This document shows positions 12,028 through 23,886 of a stretch of DNA of 64,000 nt, in pieces (within the stretch, counting starts at the first letter, position 1; every line of letters begins with the position of its first letter). The position numbers were made by a program, and so were the translations under genes. The notes under the pieces were generated by a model. That model was not told the DNA's origin, did not search any database, and worked only from the letters and a program-made list of their open reading frames with translations. This stretch comes from Capsicum annuum (taxonomy: Eukaryota > Streptophyta > Magnoliopsida > Solanales > Solanaceae), in NCBI RefSeq assembly GCF_002878395.1, contig NC_061118.1, positions 132,342,286-132,406,285 on the forward strand, given 5' to 3'.

Positions 12028-13286
12028 ATTTGGGAAGATCCTTCTCCAAATGAAGCAATTTTGGGATGAGACGCAGATTTTCAATTTTTTTTCTATCATA
12101 CAAAATATATCCCATGCACGAGAATGCCTAGGTATCATAGGTAGAGGAAACACGATATCTGCAGATATTAACACTAATATCCTTCAAAATTGGAATGATT
12201 ATCATCCTATATGAAAAACTAACAGAGGGGTTAGAATCTTGAGCACTTTCATACATATAATCAATCATCCATTCAGCTCAATTTATCTAAATTTTTGCAG
12301 CAGGCCATAAATTACAAATATATCACGAATAGAGAGACGGTTGAGAGAACACTTACATGGCAGTAGATTAGTGATCATGTTGTCAGCTAAAATGTGATGT
12401 TCAAAGCACATAGTCGAGGGACCTATGTCATGAGGATTTGATCCTTCTTCAGCAATCACTTGTTTTTTCTCTTCAAGGTTCACTTCAAATTCTTCAGGCC
12501 ATCTTTCAGAAAAGAACGGAACACAATTAGAAAATTTTGTATCAAATACTTTTTCAAAAAGATATTGACTTACCACAATTCAATTTTCTAAGACTAAGGT
12601 TTCTAGTTTATTGTCGTCTTTTGACATGCAAAAGTTACTAAAAAAATATCTTGACAGGAATTTCAATCATCTCATTATCATGGAACAAGAAAAGTAGTTG
12701 TAATTTTTAGAAACCAAGGTAAAAATCCACAAAATATTTGCAATCAGTTAGTTAACTGAGATTCTCGATTCTTCTAGCAGCAATAATTCCATCCTGAAAT
12801 GCGAAGAAACGAGCTTTTTCAGTGGGGCTCCAGAATGACTATATGTCTTTGGGAGCAAATTTTTCAAATTGATCTACTTTAGGTTTCTTGGAGCAGAAAG
12901 AGAATTTATCCTTGATTTCAGACAGGGCTGGAGCAATGTTCCTAGAGGAGTCAGAGATTTCTATAGGTACAAAGGGAAAGAAAGGGTTTTTTTTTTTGCT
13001 AGTTTGATGAAGGTTTTGAGGAGAGAAAGAGGAAAGATGAATGGTTTTACTAAAAAATGGCTGATTGGTGTGAAGAGTCAGAAAATGAAAAGAAAATATT
13101 TATAAAAATGAGATGACACAGTATTTTTGACAATACAAATTAAGAGCCATGGTTAATATATGAAAAGAAAACAATCATGCAAATTTTAAGGAAAGACTCG
13201 CACGTAAGAATAAACGGTTTCATATTCGAAGACTATTTATCAACAATTTGAAAAGAAATTATAGAGCAAAAATATCACGAAAAAAA

Positions 13287-15345
13287 TTAAAAAGAATTGC
13301 ATACCCCAAGATAGTTTCTTAGAAAATAAAATCTTTCTTTTAGCGGGAATTTTGTGAAAATATCAACAAGTTGATTTTTGATATCTATGAATTCAAGAGC
13401 AAAATCACCACATTCAACATGATCTCTAATAAAGTGATGTTTGATAACAATATGGTTAGCTCTAGAATGATGCACAGTGTATTTGAAAAGACTAATAATA
13501 CTCGTATTATCACATAAGATAGGCATATTATCAAAAGTCAGATCATAATCGAGTAATTGGTGTTTGATTTAGAGTAATCGAGTTCCACAATTTCCAAGAG
13601 CTAGATATTCAGCCTTAATTGTTGAGAGATTAATGAAAGATTATTTCTTGCTATGCCAAAAAATAAGATATTCACCAAGGATTTGACAAGTCCCGTTGGT
13701 ACTCTTTCGGTCTGATTTATAACCTGCATAATCAGCATTTGAATAACCATGATATCAAAATTATTAGCATGAGAATACCATACGACGAGTTCCTAAGTCT
13801 CTATGAGATATCAAATAATTTTCTTTATTGTAGTAAGATGAGATTCCTTGGGAAAGACCTGGAATCTTGCACATTTGCATATGCTAAACATGATATTGGG
13901 GCGACTAGCTGTAAGATAGAGAAGTAAATCAATCATCCTTCGATATAGTTTTTTAAAATCAATCATCCTTCGATATAGTTTTTTATCAACTTCTTTTCCC
14001 GCAACATCAATTTTCAAGTATGTTGAGGGGCCCATTGGAGTTCCATAAGCCTTATCTTTCTCCATTTTTTATGATCTCCTTGATGCACTTAATCTGATTG
14101 ATAAAGGTTCTATCAGTTGACTACTTTATTTAAAGCTCTAGGAAGAATGTGAGTTCTCTCATCATGCTTGTTTTGAATTCTCCCTTCACTAGTTCAACAA
14201 AATTCTCACAAAGATAATGTCATCAATATATATTTGGATAATTAGGTAGTCTAAAGAAGATCATTGAAAAATAAAGTATTATAAATTTTACCTCTTTAAA
14301 AATTATTTTTAATCAGAAAAGAACTTAGGCACTCATACTAAGCTTTAGGGGCTTTGTTTAAGTCCATACAAGATTTTTGATAATTTGAAAACATAATAAA
14401 GACAATAGGAATTTTCAATATCTGGAGGTTGTTTTACAAAAATTCCTTTTTTAATAAAATTATTTAGAAAAATACTTTTAACATCTATTTGAAAAAGTTT
14501 GAAATGCTTAAAAAATGCATAAGTTAATAAGATTCGAATCGATTCTGACTTTGATGTCGGAGCAAAGATTTCATCGTAGTCAAAATCTTCTTGTTGAGAG
14601 TAGCCTTGAGCAACTAATCTTGCCTTATTTTGTACTACTTTACTATCTTGGTTCAGCTTGTTTCTGAAAATATATTTAGTACCACTTACAGAGATATTTT
14701 TGAAACGTTGAACAACGGAATATACCTGACTTTTCTCAAACTGAACCAGTTCTTCTTGCATAACCTTTATCATGATTCATTTTTCAACACCTCATCAATT
14801 CTTTTAGATTCAATTTGAGATATGAGAGCAACTAATGCTTGTCTTTCTGAGAGGCTCTAGCCTACATTTTTGCTTTAGGATTTTCAATGATAAATTCATT
14901 TGAAAAATTTGTTTTATTTCTTCATTCTCGAGGAATATTTGCAAGTCTAGTAGATTGTTCAACAATTTACTTTTCAACGTTAGTTGACTGTATTAACTCT
15001 TTGGTTGAGATTGCCTCATTTTGTGATGAGGTGAAAGGTATGATAATGTCATCTCGGTCATCGCCTGCATCAATATCAGAATTGCTAGTAACTAGATTTA
15101 CGGGATTAGAGTCATTGACAGAACATGAATAGATTCTTCAATAGACAAGGTTCGTTTTTTAAAAACTCTATAAGATCTACTGGAGGAATAGCCCATAAAT
15201 ATACCTTCATCACTTTGAGGATCAAATTTTTTGAGATTATTCTTATCATTGTTGTGAATAAAACACTTATAACCAAAGAGATGGAGATAGCCTAGATTAG
15301 GCTTTTTACCATTCCAAAGTTCATACAGAGTCTTTTTACCATTGC
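13287..15345 (-). pseudogene. Copia pol pseudogene: integrase C-terminus, reverse transcriptase, RNase H
   Basis: In minus-strand order, 15345-15118 gives the integrase C-terminal region (KTLYELWNGKKPNLGYLHLF, then FDPQSDEGIFMGYSS), normally just upstream of reverse transcriptase in Copia. The open frame 14773-14345 is the reverse transcriptase N-half (NKARLVAQGYSQQEDFDYDE, FLNNFIKKGIFVKQPP, YGLKQSP). The catalytic YIDD box lies at 14230-14219. The frame 14065-13811 holds LLYLTASRPNIMFSICKCAR, and 13526-13287 is the RNase H end (HHFIRDHVE, QLVDIFTKFPL). Stops and frameshifts separate all these parts. A 31 bp duplication at about 13937-13997 repeats KKLYRRMID. Integrase core and protease are absent: gag runs almost directly into the integrase C-terminus, which indicates an internal deletion. 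Confidence 0.88.
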
Positions 15346-15468
15346 TTTAAATCAAATTTTTCAAACCTTCTTTTCATTAACAAGTTTGTTATACTCATCA
15401 ATTATTTTCTGAAGATCATCAATAACTAAATCTAGAGAGGTTTGCAAATCTTGGCATTGTGTGCAATT

Positions 15469-15812
15469 TTAAGTACTTACCTTGCCTGATTCTCCAATGG
15501 TCATAAAGCATATGTTGACAGCTTTTCCTGGTTCGTCATCTGAAACATCTTCATCACTCCTGCTTGCATGGACTTTGAATTGGTCTGTCTTTTGGAACTT
15601 TTTCTTTTTATACTGAGACAATTTATTTTTAAATGGACCAATTTGCCACAATGATAGCATTTATCGTCAATTTTTGAACTTTTATTGCTCATGTAGCCTT
15701 GATGGGATCATTGTTTTCACTGCCTCAAGATATGTCTGACTCCACGATTTATCCAGGCATATTCTTTTTCTTCCTTTTCAGCTTTTTGTTCCTTATTTTC
15801 ATAATTTGAGAC
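15469..15812 (-). pseudogene. Copia gag pseudogene, zinc-knuckle part
   Basis: The C-terminal part of gag. A complete CCHC knuckle, CYHCGKLVHLKINC, is encoded at 15659-15618, followed by basic residues. Gag coats genomic RNA in the virus-like particle and the knuckle binds nucleic acid. The upstream half of the same gene lies beyond the nested Gypsy element at 21958-22700; the insertion point is 15812/15813. Confidence 0.8.
15808..15812. repeat. 5 bp target-site duplication of the nested Gypsy element, left
   Basis: gagac lies just before the element; aagac follows its right end (21958-21962). Four of five bases match. Confidence 0.6.
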
Positions 15813-18800
15813 TGCAATATCTCACATTTTTGGGCTAGTCTATGAACCGTCGTTCTTACATGTATAAGCTATAATCCAAGTGATTCGCATGTGAATACAA
15901 GTGTCAAAATTTTTATCCTCATGTTTGATTTTCTTTTGAGGTTAAAAATGTTCATAGGAATCACTTAGAGCCAAGTTGAGCTAAGATCATTTGATTCGTC
16001 CAAAATTTGATATTCGATTCTATAAGAGTCTACTTTAAATGTGTATAACTTTTTATATACATGGAATTTTATAGCTCAAGACCCATCAAATTATAGATAA
16101 TAGAATTAGCTTTCCAACGATACCAATTTTGCCAAAATTTGATACCCGAGTAAAAAGTTATGGCATTTTTGATGTGAGGCAGTAAGCCGACGCGATCTCG
16201 ATGAGTCGCATCGACTGCGCCCCGACACGAAAAACTGAAGCGGATCCAAAGCTGTTTTACATGTTAATTTAGTTCCTAAAAGGTCTAGGGACACTTTGGT
16301 CAATTTCCCTCACCCAAATACGACCCTAACACTTAATTGCAACCCCAAAAATATTAGATACATTATTAATCATCTTTTTCTCTCCAACAAAACCCTAGCC
16401 TCCTCAAGAACTCCATGAAATTTTCTTTAAGAAAAGAATCAAGAATCAAGTTTCCTAATTCAAGAATGCTTTCAAGATTGTGTTACTCCTTTAAGATTAA
16501 AGCTTTAAGGTATATGAGAGTTCATCCATGGGTCGTCTTCCACCCATGGAGCCCAAAAACTCAAATTTCAAGTTTAAAGTTATAATTTTTACATGTTCCC
16601 ATGAATTTTGTTTATAAATTTTTATGAATCTCAAACTTTAATCATGTTTCCATAAAATTGTGGGTGATATTAAACCTTACATGTTTGAATGGTATTGTTT
16701 GTCAAATTTAAACTCTAATCAATGATTTTGGAGGTGAAATCATGCTATTACTACTATTTTTAACTACTCCCGTGCTTAGCCTAAACCATGAATTACAAGT
16801 GTTTGATAAAATGCCTGCAAAAATAATTTTGAACAAAAGGCTTACATATCATGTCCTTAGAATTTTAGTTGGATTCCATAGTGGATCCTATATTCAAGAT
16901 AATTATAAATAATTCCTTATTTTAAGGTCATGTTTTCCACATACTTGATTCTTACATGTTGTGATGAAATACCCATGTCCTATTTCAAGTGAATTTCATA
17001 TAATTTCCCCAATTTACGGTGTTGGTTATGAAACCATGCTATGCTTCCATGTTTTTAAGATATTTCCATGTCCAAGTATTAATCTCCATGTACTTGATAG
17101 AATGCCCATGTGAATTGAATAGGGTAATCATGACATGTTACCATGTGTTCTCATCCATGTACAAGTCCATAACCTCCAAGTGTTTGACAAAATGTCTAAA
17201 TAAAAGCATTGTTGACAATTGACTATTATTATGCTATTATGATCATTCCATGCTTTACTTTCATGCTATCGAGTCCTGAAGGTATTTAATACCCGATAAT
17301 TTAGCTGTTTACCTAGAGCCAGTGTTAGTTACAGAATAGTATCAGTCACGTCACGATTAGTAGTACTATAAGTCAATTACAAAACTCAGTAGAACTCAAT
17401 CAGTTACGGACCTTAGGAAAATCTCAGTAATCTAAGTATTAGTCCAGTTCAGTTCAGACCTCAGTAGTATTTAGTATTCAGTTCAGACCTCAGTCGTTTT
17501 CAGTATTCAGTATTCAGTTCAGACCTCAGTAGTATTCAGTATTCAATTCAGACCTCAGTAGTATTTAGTATTTAGTTTAGACCTCTATAGTATTCAATTA
17601 GTTAACAGAATTCATTAGTATTTCCATCAGTCGACGAAACTCAGTGAACATAGATCAATTCAGTTAAAAAGTATAAATAGTAATAGTTCAGGAAAGCCTA
17701 GTACGAACTAGGAAATCAATTCAGTGTCTATTCAGTTGGGAGTAGGATTCAGCACTGAGTGAATCCAAGGATGAGGGCATATACTGACAGTAGAGGGTGT
17801 GACCCTGAGAAGCAATCCTTGTGTTCTAGAACTATATAGCCAGCATAGGATGAGACATCAACATTGACAGTTGAGGGTTGATGAGGTGGATTAACACTGT
17901 CAGATGAGGGTCCCACCATTCTTCTTTGGGGACACTGCCATATGAGGGTAATTCACAGCTTGTCCTTACCCATGGCACGGTATTGACACCCTTCTAACTG
18001 GGGTTACAGGTTGGACCCCGAACTCAATTAGAAAAGGGACATGTCGGTTAGATGATTACCTTCCACAATCTCAGTTTTAGATCCAGTCTTCAAAATAGAA
18101 CTCAGATAGTTCTACAGATTCAGGACTGTCAGACACAGTCACTCAGCTCAGTATGAAACTCAGCTAGTTCTACAAGATTAAGACTGTCAAAAATAGTCAC
18201 TCAGTTAACAATATATCAATCATCAGTAACCCAGTTATCAGTATCTTAGTTATTAGTAATTGCAGCTATCAGTTACTCAGTAATCAAAACTCAGTATTTA
18301 GTTCCAGAACAGTCTCAGTGCAGAAATCAGCTCAGTAACTCAGTTCAGATTTAGGTTTGCTTGACCATCGCGTATATTTATCAGTTTTTCAGTTATCAGT
18401 ATTTTTCTACCTCTATTTGCAGACTATTTCAAAATTATATTATGCGTTTGGTCTTACAACCTAAGATAATACAGTCTTCACGAATTCATGCTCTGTTACC
18501 TCATGTTACTCAGTTATTCCCCTTCTCATATGTATAATACTCTACAGTTTTAGTCCAGTTATTCAGACCAAGTACAGTTCAGTTCTACATGCCCAGTATT
18601 CAGTTTCAGTTATACTTATATTATTAAAGTAAGTTTTATAGAAACTAAGTGTAGACATTCACCTGCTTATCAGATCATGTTTATTACTCATGTTTTAAAA
18701 TGTTTTCAGCTTTTAGTTTATTCCAGCCTATTGGTAAGTCTACTTATACTTAGCATAAATATTTTATGATTACGTATGAAATCATTTTTACTTATTGCAT

Positions 18801-19315
18801 TCACCCCTGCATATTCAGTATATTCCATAAGTACTGATCTACATATACGTCTGTGTTGCTATATTTCTCATAATATAGGTACCAATTATAACCCGCACAT
18901 CACGATCAGACAGTTACAGATTCCAGCTAGTAGGTGATGAGTTCTCCTACTTCGGAAACTCCAGACAATTTATTTTATGTATAATTCATTTACTTTTATG
19001 TGTATTGATTGATTAGTGGTAGTTTGAGGCATGCCCCAACTATCTATAGTAGTATAGTAGAGGCTTCACAAATGTCAGTCAGAGTCAGTTATGTAAATTT
19101 CAGTTTCATCCTTTAGATTTATCAGATTGTAAAACTTCATCGGTATTGTATCTATTTTAGATCTTTAGTATGACTATGTTTCCGCATAGTAAATAATTAT
19201 TTATTATGCCATAATTCAGTTGCTTAACAGTATGCCAGTTTATGGGTTAGCTTGGGATCACTTGTGGTTCCAAGCGTCGTGTGACGTTTCGAAATAGGTT
19301 TTTAGGGCGGTTACA
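15813..19315 (+). repeat. 5' LTR of the nested Gypsy element (3.5 kb)
   Basis: Starts tgcaatatctcacattttt (mutated from TGTAATACCCC) and ends gggcggttaca. Several phrases, such as gaatcacttagagcc, atcgagtcctg and gagtgaatccaaggatg, recur in the solo LTR at 45,320-47,999, so both belong to one family. It contains no gene; short open frames inside it are chance. Confidence 0.8.
17440..17600. repeat. Short tandem repeat array in the Gypsy LTR
   Basis: A unit of about 25-30 bases, cagttcagacctcagtagta plus a ttt/gtatt tail, occurs about five times with variation. The wider region to 18,360 stays rich in CAGT and TCAGTTA words. Confidence 0.8.
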
Positions 19316-19319
19316 AACT

Positions 19320-19331
19320 TGGTATCAGAGC
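19320..19331 (+). promoter_or_regulatory. Primer binding site of the nested Gypsy element (tRNA-iMet type)
   Basis: TGGTATCAGAGC is the exact plant initiator-Met tRNA complement, four bases after the LTR end. It fixes the element's orientation as plus. Confidence 0.9.
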
Positions 19332-20985
19332 ACAGAGTTCAAGTGTCCTAGGGTGTCTATGAAGCCGTGTCTAGTAGAGTCTTGCAAAATGGCACGAAGA
19401 CATCTGTACTTTTCTTTGAGAGACTATAAGGCATTTAGGAAATATTTCCCTTCTTTCAAGTCTTAGATCGTGCAGTAGAAGTATTATCTAAGAAATTTAT
19501 GCAGATCCTCATCTTTCTTTATTCACGCTAACTCTACCTTAGTTTTAAGGCGACAGAAATAGTGAAGCTTAAGTCGTTACAGACAGTGTTTCCTCAGCCA
19601 ATCCTTACGAATAATTTTGGGATTGAATGTTAGCTCAGAAAGTATCCCAGCAGTGCCCTTATGTCCTAAAATTTGAAATATTTCATTCATGTTCATAAAA
19701 ATTATGCATTAAGCCAAAGTCAGATGTGCTTTCAGATTTCTTCTCAGAATTCCTTTTCAATAGGTGATCTAGAATTAGAATCACGAACCCAGGTGTTTAG
19801 CAGTAGTAGGGGTCGGATAGTGTTATTCAGATTAAGCAGATTATTTATTCAAGTGTCTAGTTGTACGAAAGGTGAACCAGTAGGCTTGAACAGTGTATGC
19901 AAGAATGAGATTAAGTATGATGGTGTGGATGGGTTTATCATTGATGTGTATTATTATACCCTAGATTCTAGAGTAAAGTGATTGTAGTTCGGTTTAGAGT
20001 CTAGTAACATAGCCACAGACTTGAGATAATGGCTTAAAGCTAAGGGGGAGATGATAGAACAAGTAACCAAGTCAGGCCCTCAGATTCTAGTAGTAGTGCC
20101 AACGGTGATTCCCAACCTATTCTTATCTCAGTGCGAAGTTTTTCATCCATCACATTATCTGCTCATGCCTAATATGTCAACTCCTTCATCATAGCTCATA
20201 TTCATACACTTTATAGAAAAACCATGTACGCTTTTAGTTTATAGTATGAGGAGTTCCAATTTTCTAAGCAGTATAAATTATGTTCCATGAAATCATGAAC
20301 TCCAAACTCAGGTCATGCAGCTTATGATTCACGTACTCATGTTTTATAGTATGATCAGATCCAGATACTCATGCTTCACTTATATGATCAATGAAATTTT
20401 GTTTATGTCATGTGTGTCCTCAGTTCAAACCTCTCTGACGAATTCATGTCATTGATACTTCAGTTGAGTATCAAAGTTATTCCTTCATGCTTCAGGTCCT
20501 TATGTTCTAACTTTTAGTGACCTCTTCTTATGTCATGATTAGTTAAGATTCTATGTGTATTTTCTTGGGCTAGTGTATGAAAGTTTTAGGGATAGAGGTT
20601 TAGAGAAAATAAGAAAGATGCTTTTGTGGTTGTTTGACTACAAGTTCATATGTGGTTATGAAGATAGGCTTGAATGTCATGTTGGTGTACAAGTAAAATA
20701 TATAGTTCAGTATAAGATTTCAGTATAATTCAGTCCGTGTAGCCAGTAATCCAGTCTAGCAGTCCGACAAATAAGTTCCTATGGTTTTCCATCTTTTCTA
20801 TTCATGAGGTAATTCATTCATGACCATGCAAGTCATAAATTTAGTTCAGTTCATGCATCAGTTTGAAATGCCAGATATTCATTCATATTTCAGTCTGTAA
20901 GTTTTTTTGTGTATTATCTCAGTCTTTCTTTAGTATTTTAGCCAAGTCAGTATCATTCGGGAGACGAAGTATCCGAAGACGGAGA
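19332..20985 (+). other. Internal region of the nested Gypsy element, no intact gene
   Basis: The first ~130 bases after the primer site look like a chromovirus leader. An open frame of 102 codons at 19673-19981 has no motif I recognise. A purine run, ctaagggggagatgatag (about 20039), resembles a polypurine tract but is 940 bases from the 3' LTR. A second purine-rich stretch, gaagacggagat (20975-20986), sits at the LTR boundary and is the better candidate. Confidence 0.6.
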
Positions 20986-21957
20986 TGTAATACCCCAAGT
21001 ATTCATGTCTTGAATTAGTGTATTATCTTAGTTATTCAGTTATTAGTATTTATGTACCTCTATTTACAAACTATTCAGAATCATATTATGCGCTTGGTGT
21101 TGTAACCTAAGATAACACAGTTTTCACAAATTCATGCTCAGTTACCTCATGTTACTCAGTCATTCCTTTTTTCATATGCATAATACTCTACAGTTTCAGT
21201 CCAGTTATTCAGACTAAGTACAGTCCAGTTCTACATGCCCAATATTCAGTTTCAGTTATACTTATATCATTAAAGTAAGTTTTATAGAAACTAAGTGTAG
21301 AGATTCACCAGATTATTAGATCATGTTTATTACTCATGTTTTAAGATGTTTTCAGCTTTTAGTTTATTCCAGCCTATTGGTGAGTTTACTTACACTTAGC
21401 ATGCATATTTTACAATTACGTATGAAATTAGTTTTACTTATTGCATTCACTCCTGCATACTCAGTACATTCCAGAAGTACTGATCCACATATACGTTTGT
21501 GTGGCTACATTTCTCATAATATAGGTACCAGTTGTAGCCCGTACATCACGATCAGACAATTACAGATTCCAGTTAGCAGGTGATGAGTTCTCCTACTTTG
21601 GAAACTCCAGACAATTTAGTTCATATACAATTCATTTACTTTCATGTGTATTGATTAGTGGTAGTTAGAAACATGTCCCAACTATCTATAGTCAGTATAG
21701 TAGAGGCTTCATAAATGTCAGTCAGAGTCAGTTATGTAAATTTCAGTTTCATTCTTCAAATTTATCAGATTGTAAAGCTTCATCAGTATTATATATATTT
21801 TAGATCTTTAGTATGACTATGTTTTCAAATAGTAAACAGTTATTTATTATTCCATAATTCAGTTGCTTAACAGTATGCCAGTTCATGGGTTAGCTTGGGA
21901 TCACTTGTGGTTTCAAGCGCCGTGTGACGTCTTGGGACAGATTTTCGGGGCATTACA
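20986..21957 (+). repeat. 3' LTR of the nested Gypsy element, internally deleted
   Basis: The first ~45 bases correspond to an LTR start, and the rest matches the last ~930 bases of the 5' LTR (about 18,386-19,315) closely. About 2.5 kb from the middle is missing. Confidence 0.8.
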
Positions 21958-22700
21958 AAGACATTGAAGGCCACTATTTTTTTATGCTCCTTGACATGCC
22001 TTTTTAATGTGATTTTATTCATAAGCCATGAGGTTTTCACGTAACTCACATAAGTTATTTTATCTAGATCTTTATCATCTAGAATGGTAGCTTTAGTCTC
22101 CCAGACTTTAGGTAAGCTTTTGAGAAGTTTTCTTACTTACAGCCTATTTGGATAAACCACTCCCAATGATTTAAGTTTAGCAATAATTTTTCTAAATCAA
22201 TAAAATATTGATTCAATGTTTTCTTCTTCAGTCATTCAAAATAATTTGAACCGTTCACCAAGGCGTTGATTCTGTCTTCCTTAACCTTCGAGGTTCCCTC
22301 ATATGTGATTTTTAGCTTGTCCCACATTTCCTTTGCAGTTTCACATATTGACATTTTGTTGTATTCAGATCCACTGACTTCACAATAAACAAACTAATAG
22401 CTCTTGCATTAGCTTATATTATCTCCCGTTGTTCTTTGGTAATATCAAAGATTTCCAAATCAATCTTATTGCTAGTTGAATCCTTGCTAGTTAAATCTCT
22501 TGAAGTGATTTTAGGGATGGATTGTGGTCCTTTCTTAATGATCACCCAAGCTTGAAAGTCATTGGACTAAATGAAGATTTTGAACCTTTCCTTCCAATGA
22601 AAGTAATGTTGTTCTATTGAAATATGAAGGTCGATTTGATGAATGTCTGTCTTGCAAGATTCCTCCAGGTATTTATTAGTTAGCCATGAAATCTTTGTCT
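21958..22700 (-). pseudogene. Copia gag pseudogene, N-terminal part
   Basis: The first half of the Copia gag, read on the minus strand from about 22700. A conserved gag start region is recognisable (YFHWKERFKIFI, SNDFQAWVII), followed by IDLEIFDITKEQREI and, near 22270, a phrase ending in DRINALV. This is the UBN2/gag-polypeptide layout of plant Copia. Stops and frameshifts are frequent. It is continuous with 15812-15469 once the Gypsy insertion is removed. Confidence 0.7.
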
Positions 22701-22734
22701 CACGTGTTATTAGGCGATCGATGGGTGAGGCCTC

Positions 22735-22747
22735 ACTCTGATATCAA
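22735..22747 (-). promoter_or_regulatory. Primer binding site of the Copia element
   Basis: Just inside the right LTR the minus strand reads TTGATATCAGAGT, a slightly mutated initiator-Met tRNA complement (canonical TGGTATCAGAGC). It shows that the right LTR is the 5' LTR. Confidence 0.75.
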
Positions 22748-22748
22748 C

Positions 22749-23660
22749 TGATACTCAAGAGATGGGGGGTGAATTGAGTCCCTTTTTGAAATCTGTTTAA
22801 GTGCAGTCGACTGAATTGGTGTTTTAGTCGACTTACCTGCAAAACAAGGTTAGTGCAACAAATAATAAGACAAGAAAGATAAAGTCAAATTGCAAAGTAT
22901 TGACACAGTGATTTATACTGATTTGAAATACCTTTGTGGTGCCTAGTTTTGGTTTTCTTAGGTTGCAAGGGTTCCCTTTAGAACAAATTTGATGAATTAA
23001 AGTACAGTGAATAGCTTGATGTTTTGTCCTTGAACTGAAACAAACTTCAGTTCTCTCTTTGGTCACAACCTCAACTTGTAACACCATCTATTTCTTCTCT
23101 TTTTTTCTTTCACTTGTAGCAAAATTGTTATCTATGATTTCAGTGAATTTGCACTGATAAGAAATACTTAGACTATTTGTTCAAGTGAAGATATATATTG
23201 ATACTAAAATAGAAGAGCAATCTAAGAGAGAGGTCAAGAATCATTCCTTTGATTCTTAATTGATTGCTCTATAAGGTAACCCAAGGTATTTGGCTCAATA
23301 ACTCTTGAATTTGATTTGAGTTAGATGAGTTGAGATCTCCATAGATCTTATTGATTGATTGATTGAGGTATTCACAACAGAAAAATGTCTAGCTAGATGA
23401 TATAAGTGTTGATTCCTTTTTTTTTCTTGTAATTGTTAAGAAACTTTTAGGGATTATATGAAGACACTGATTTGATATTCATTTATATGCAACTTTGGCC
23501 TCTTAAGTTTTCCTTGTATGACATTAGTCTTATTTGGTGATTTCTTGTAAGTCTTGATTTTATCCTTGATATTTCTTTCTTGTGTGCTTTGATGATGTGT
23601 TATTTTATGCAATAGAAGAAACATTTTTAGAGTCACCGTTAAAACAATTTCGAGCTAACA
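22749..23660 (-). repeat. 5' LTR of the Copia element
   Basis: Direct repeat of 9505-10420, with TG...CA termini (tgatactcaagagatgg ... cgagctaaca) and the duplication gtata after it. Confidence 0.88.
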
Positions 23661-23824
23661 GTATACATTAAATGTGAATAATTACAATTTCAATGTTTAT
23701 TCCTACAACCCATGAATATCATTAATATGAGTAAATGATAAAATAATAACATTTATCATTCAATTTATGATTTTTAAGCACTGTGTAAAATAAAATGTGT
23801 CCAACTAAAATAAAACAGAGAAAG
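23661..23824. mobile_element. Inner Stowaway-like MITE, right fragment
   Basis: Right half of the MITE starting at 9381. It includes the gtata duplication (23661-23665) and ends aaaataaaacagagaaag before TA. Confidence 0.65.
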
Positions 23825-23886
23825 TAATTATTTTAAGATAAATAGTTTTAGTAAATATAACAACTATTTTGAGATGAAGGAAGTAA
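23825..23886. mobile_element. Outer Stowaway-like MITE, right fragment
   Basis: Short right end of the MITE starting at 9171. It contains the inverted end caactattttgagatgaagg and stops at a TA near 23884. Confidence 0.55.

Larger units (their letters stand above)
10931..13090 (-). pseudogene. Env-like/ORF3 pseudogene of the Copia element
   Basis: Downstream of RNase H the minus strand holds a decayed reading frame. Recognisable pieces in order are FWSPTEKARFFAFQDGI (about 12830), an open part at 12283-12576 with EVNLEEKKQVIAEEGS and LADNMITNLLP, more coding-like sequence to about 12030, and, after an interruption, a part at 10931-11390. The wording resembles the 'putative plant transposon protein' family found downstream of pol in several Solanaceae elements, occupying the place of the env-like gene of Sireviruses; that match is from memory. 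It has in-frame stops, a frameshift caused by a ~47 bp tandem duplication at 11161-11260, and a probable solo LTR inside it. No signal peptide or membrane segment is evident in the surviving parts, so an envelope function is not supported by what remains. Confidence 0.55.
15813..21957 (+). mobile_element. Nested, internally deleted Ty3/Gypsy element (Del/Tekay-like)
   Basis: Inserted in the Copia gag gene. Its 5' LTR (15813-19315) is followed after four bases by a perfect TGGTATCAGAGC primer binding site (19320-19331). A 3' LTR (20986-21957) starts tgtaataccccaag and ends ggggcattaca. The TGTAAYACCCC...GGGGCRTTACA termini and the leader just after the primer site look like Del/Tekay chromoviruses of Solanaceae. 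The internal region is only 1.67 kb with no recognisable gag or pol, and the 3' LTR has lost about 2.5 kb. It could not move on its own. Confidence 0.82.
9505..23660 (-). mobile_element. Sirevirus-like Ty1/Copia LTR retrotransposon with nested insertions
   Basis: Two ~914 bp direct LTRs (9505-10420 and 22749-23660), a perfect 5 bp duplication GTATA, an initiator-Met-tRNA-type primer binding site beside the right LTR and a polypurine tract beside the left one prove a minus-strand LTR retrotransposon. In element order it has gag with a CCHC knuckle, an integrase C-terminal part, reverse transcriptase, RNase H and then an extra env-like frame. The Copia domain order, the downstream env-like gene and a polypurine-like phrase tgatgaaaggggagaatgat (minus strand of 10826-10845) point to the Sirevirus lineage. 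Protease and the integrase core are missing and all frames carry stops. By eye the LTRs differ at about one in seven or eight positions over their first 130 bases, so the insertion is old. Without the nested Gypsy element it would be about 8 kb. Confidence 0.9.

Noticed and set aside
17440..18360. CAGT-rich repeats considered as a CRISPR-like or regulatory array
   Set aside because: Units are irregular and without unique spacers, and they lie inside a Gypsy LTR of a plant genome.
20039..20056. Purine run ctaagggggagatgatag as the polypurine tract of the Gypsy element
   Set aside because: It is about 940 bases from the 3' LTR; a purine-rich stretch directly at the boundary is the better candidate.
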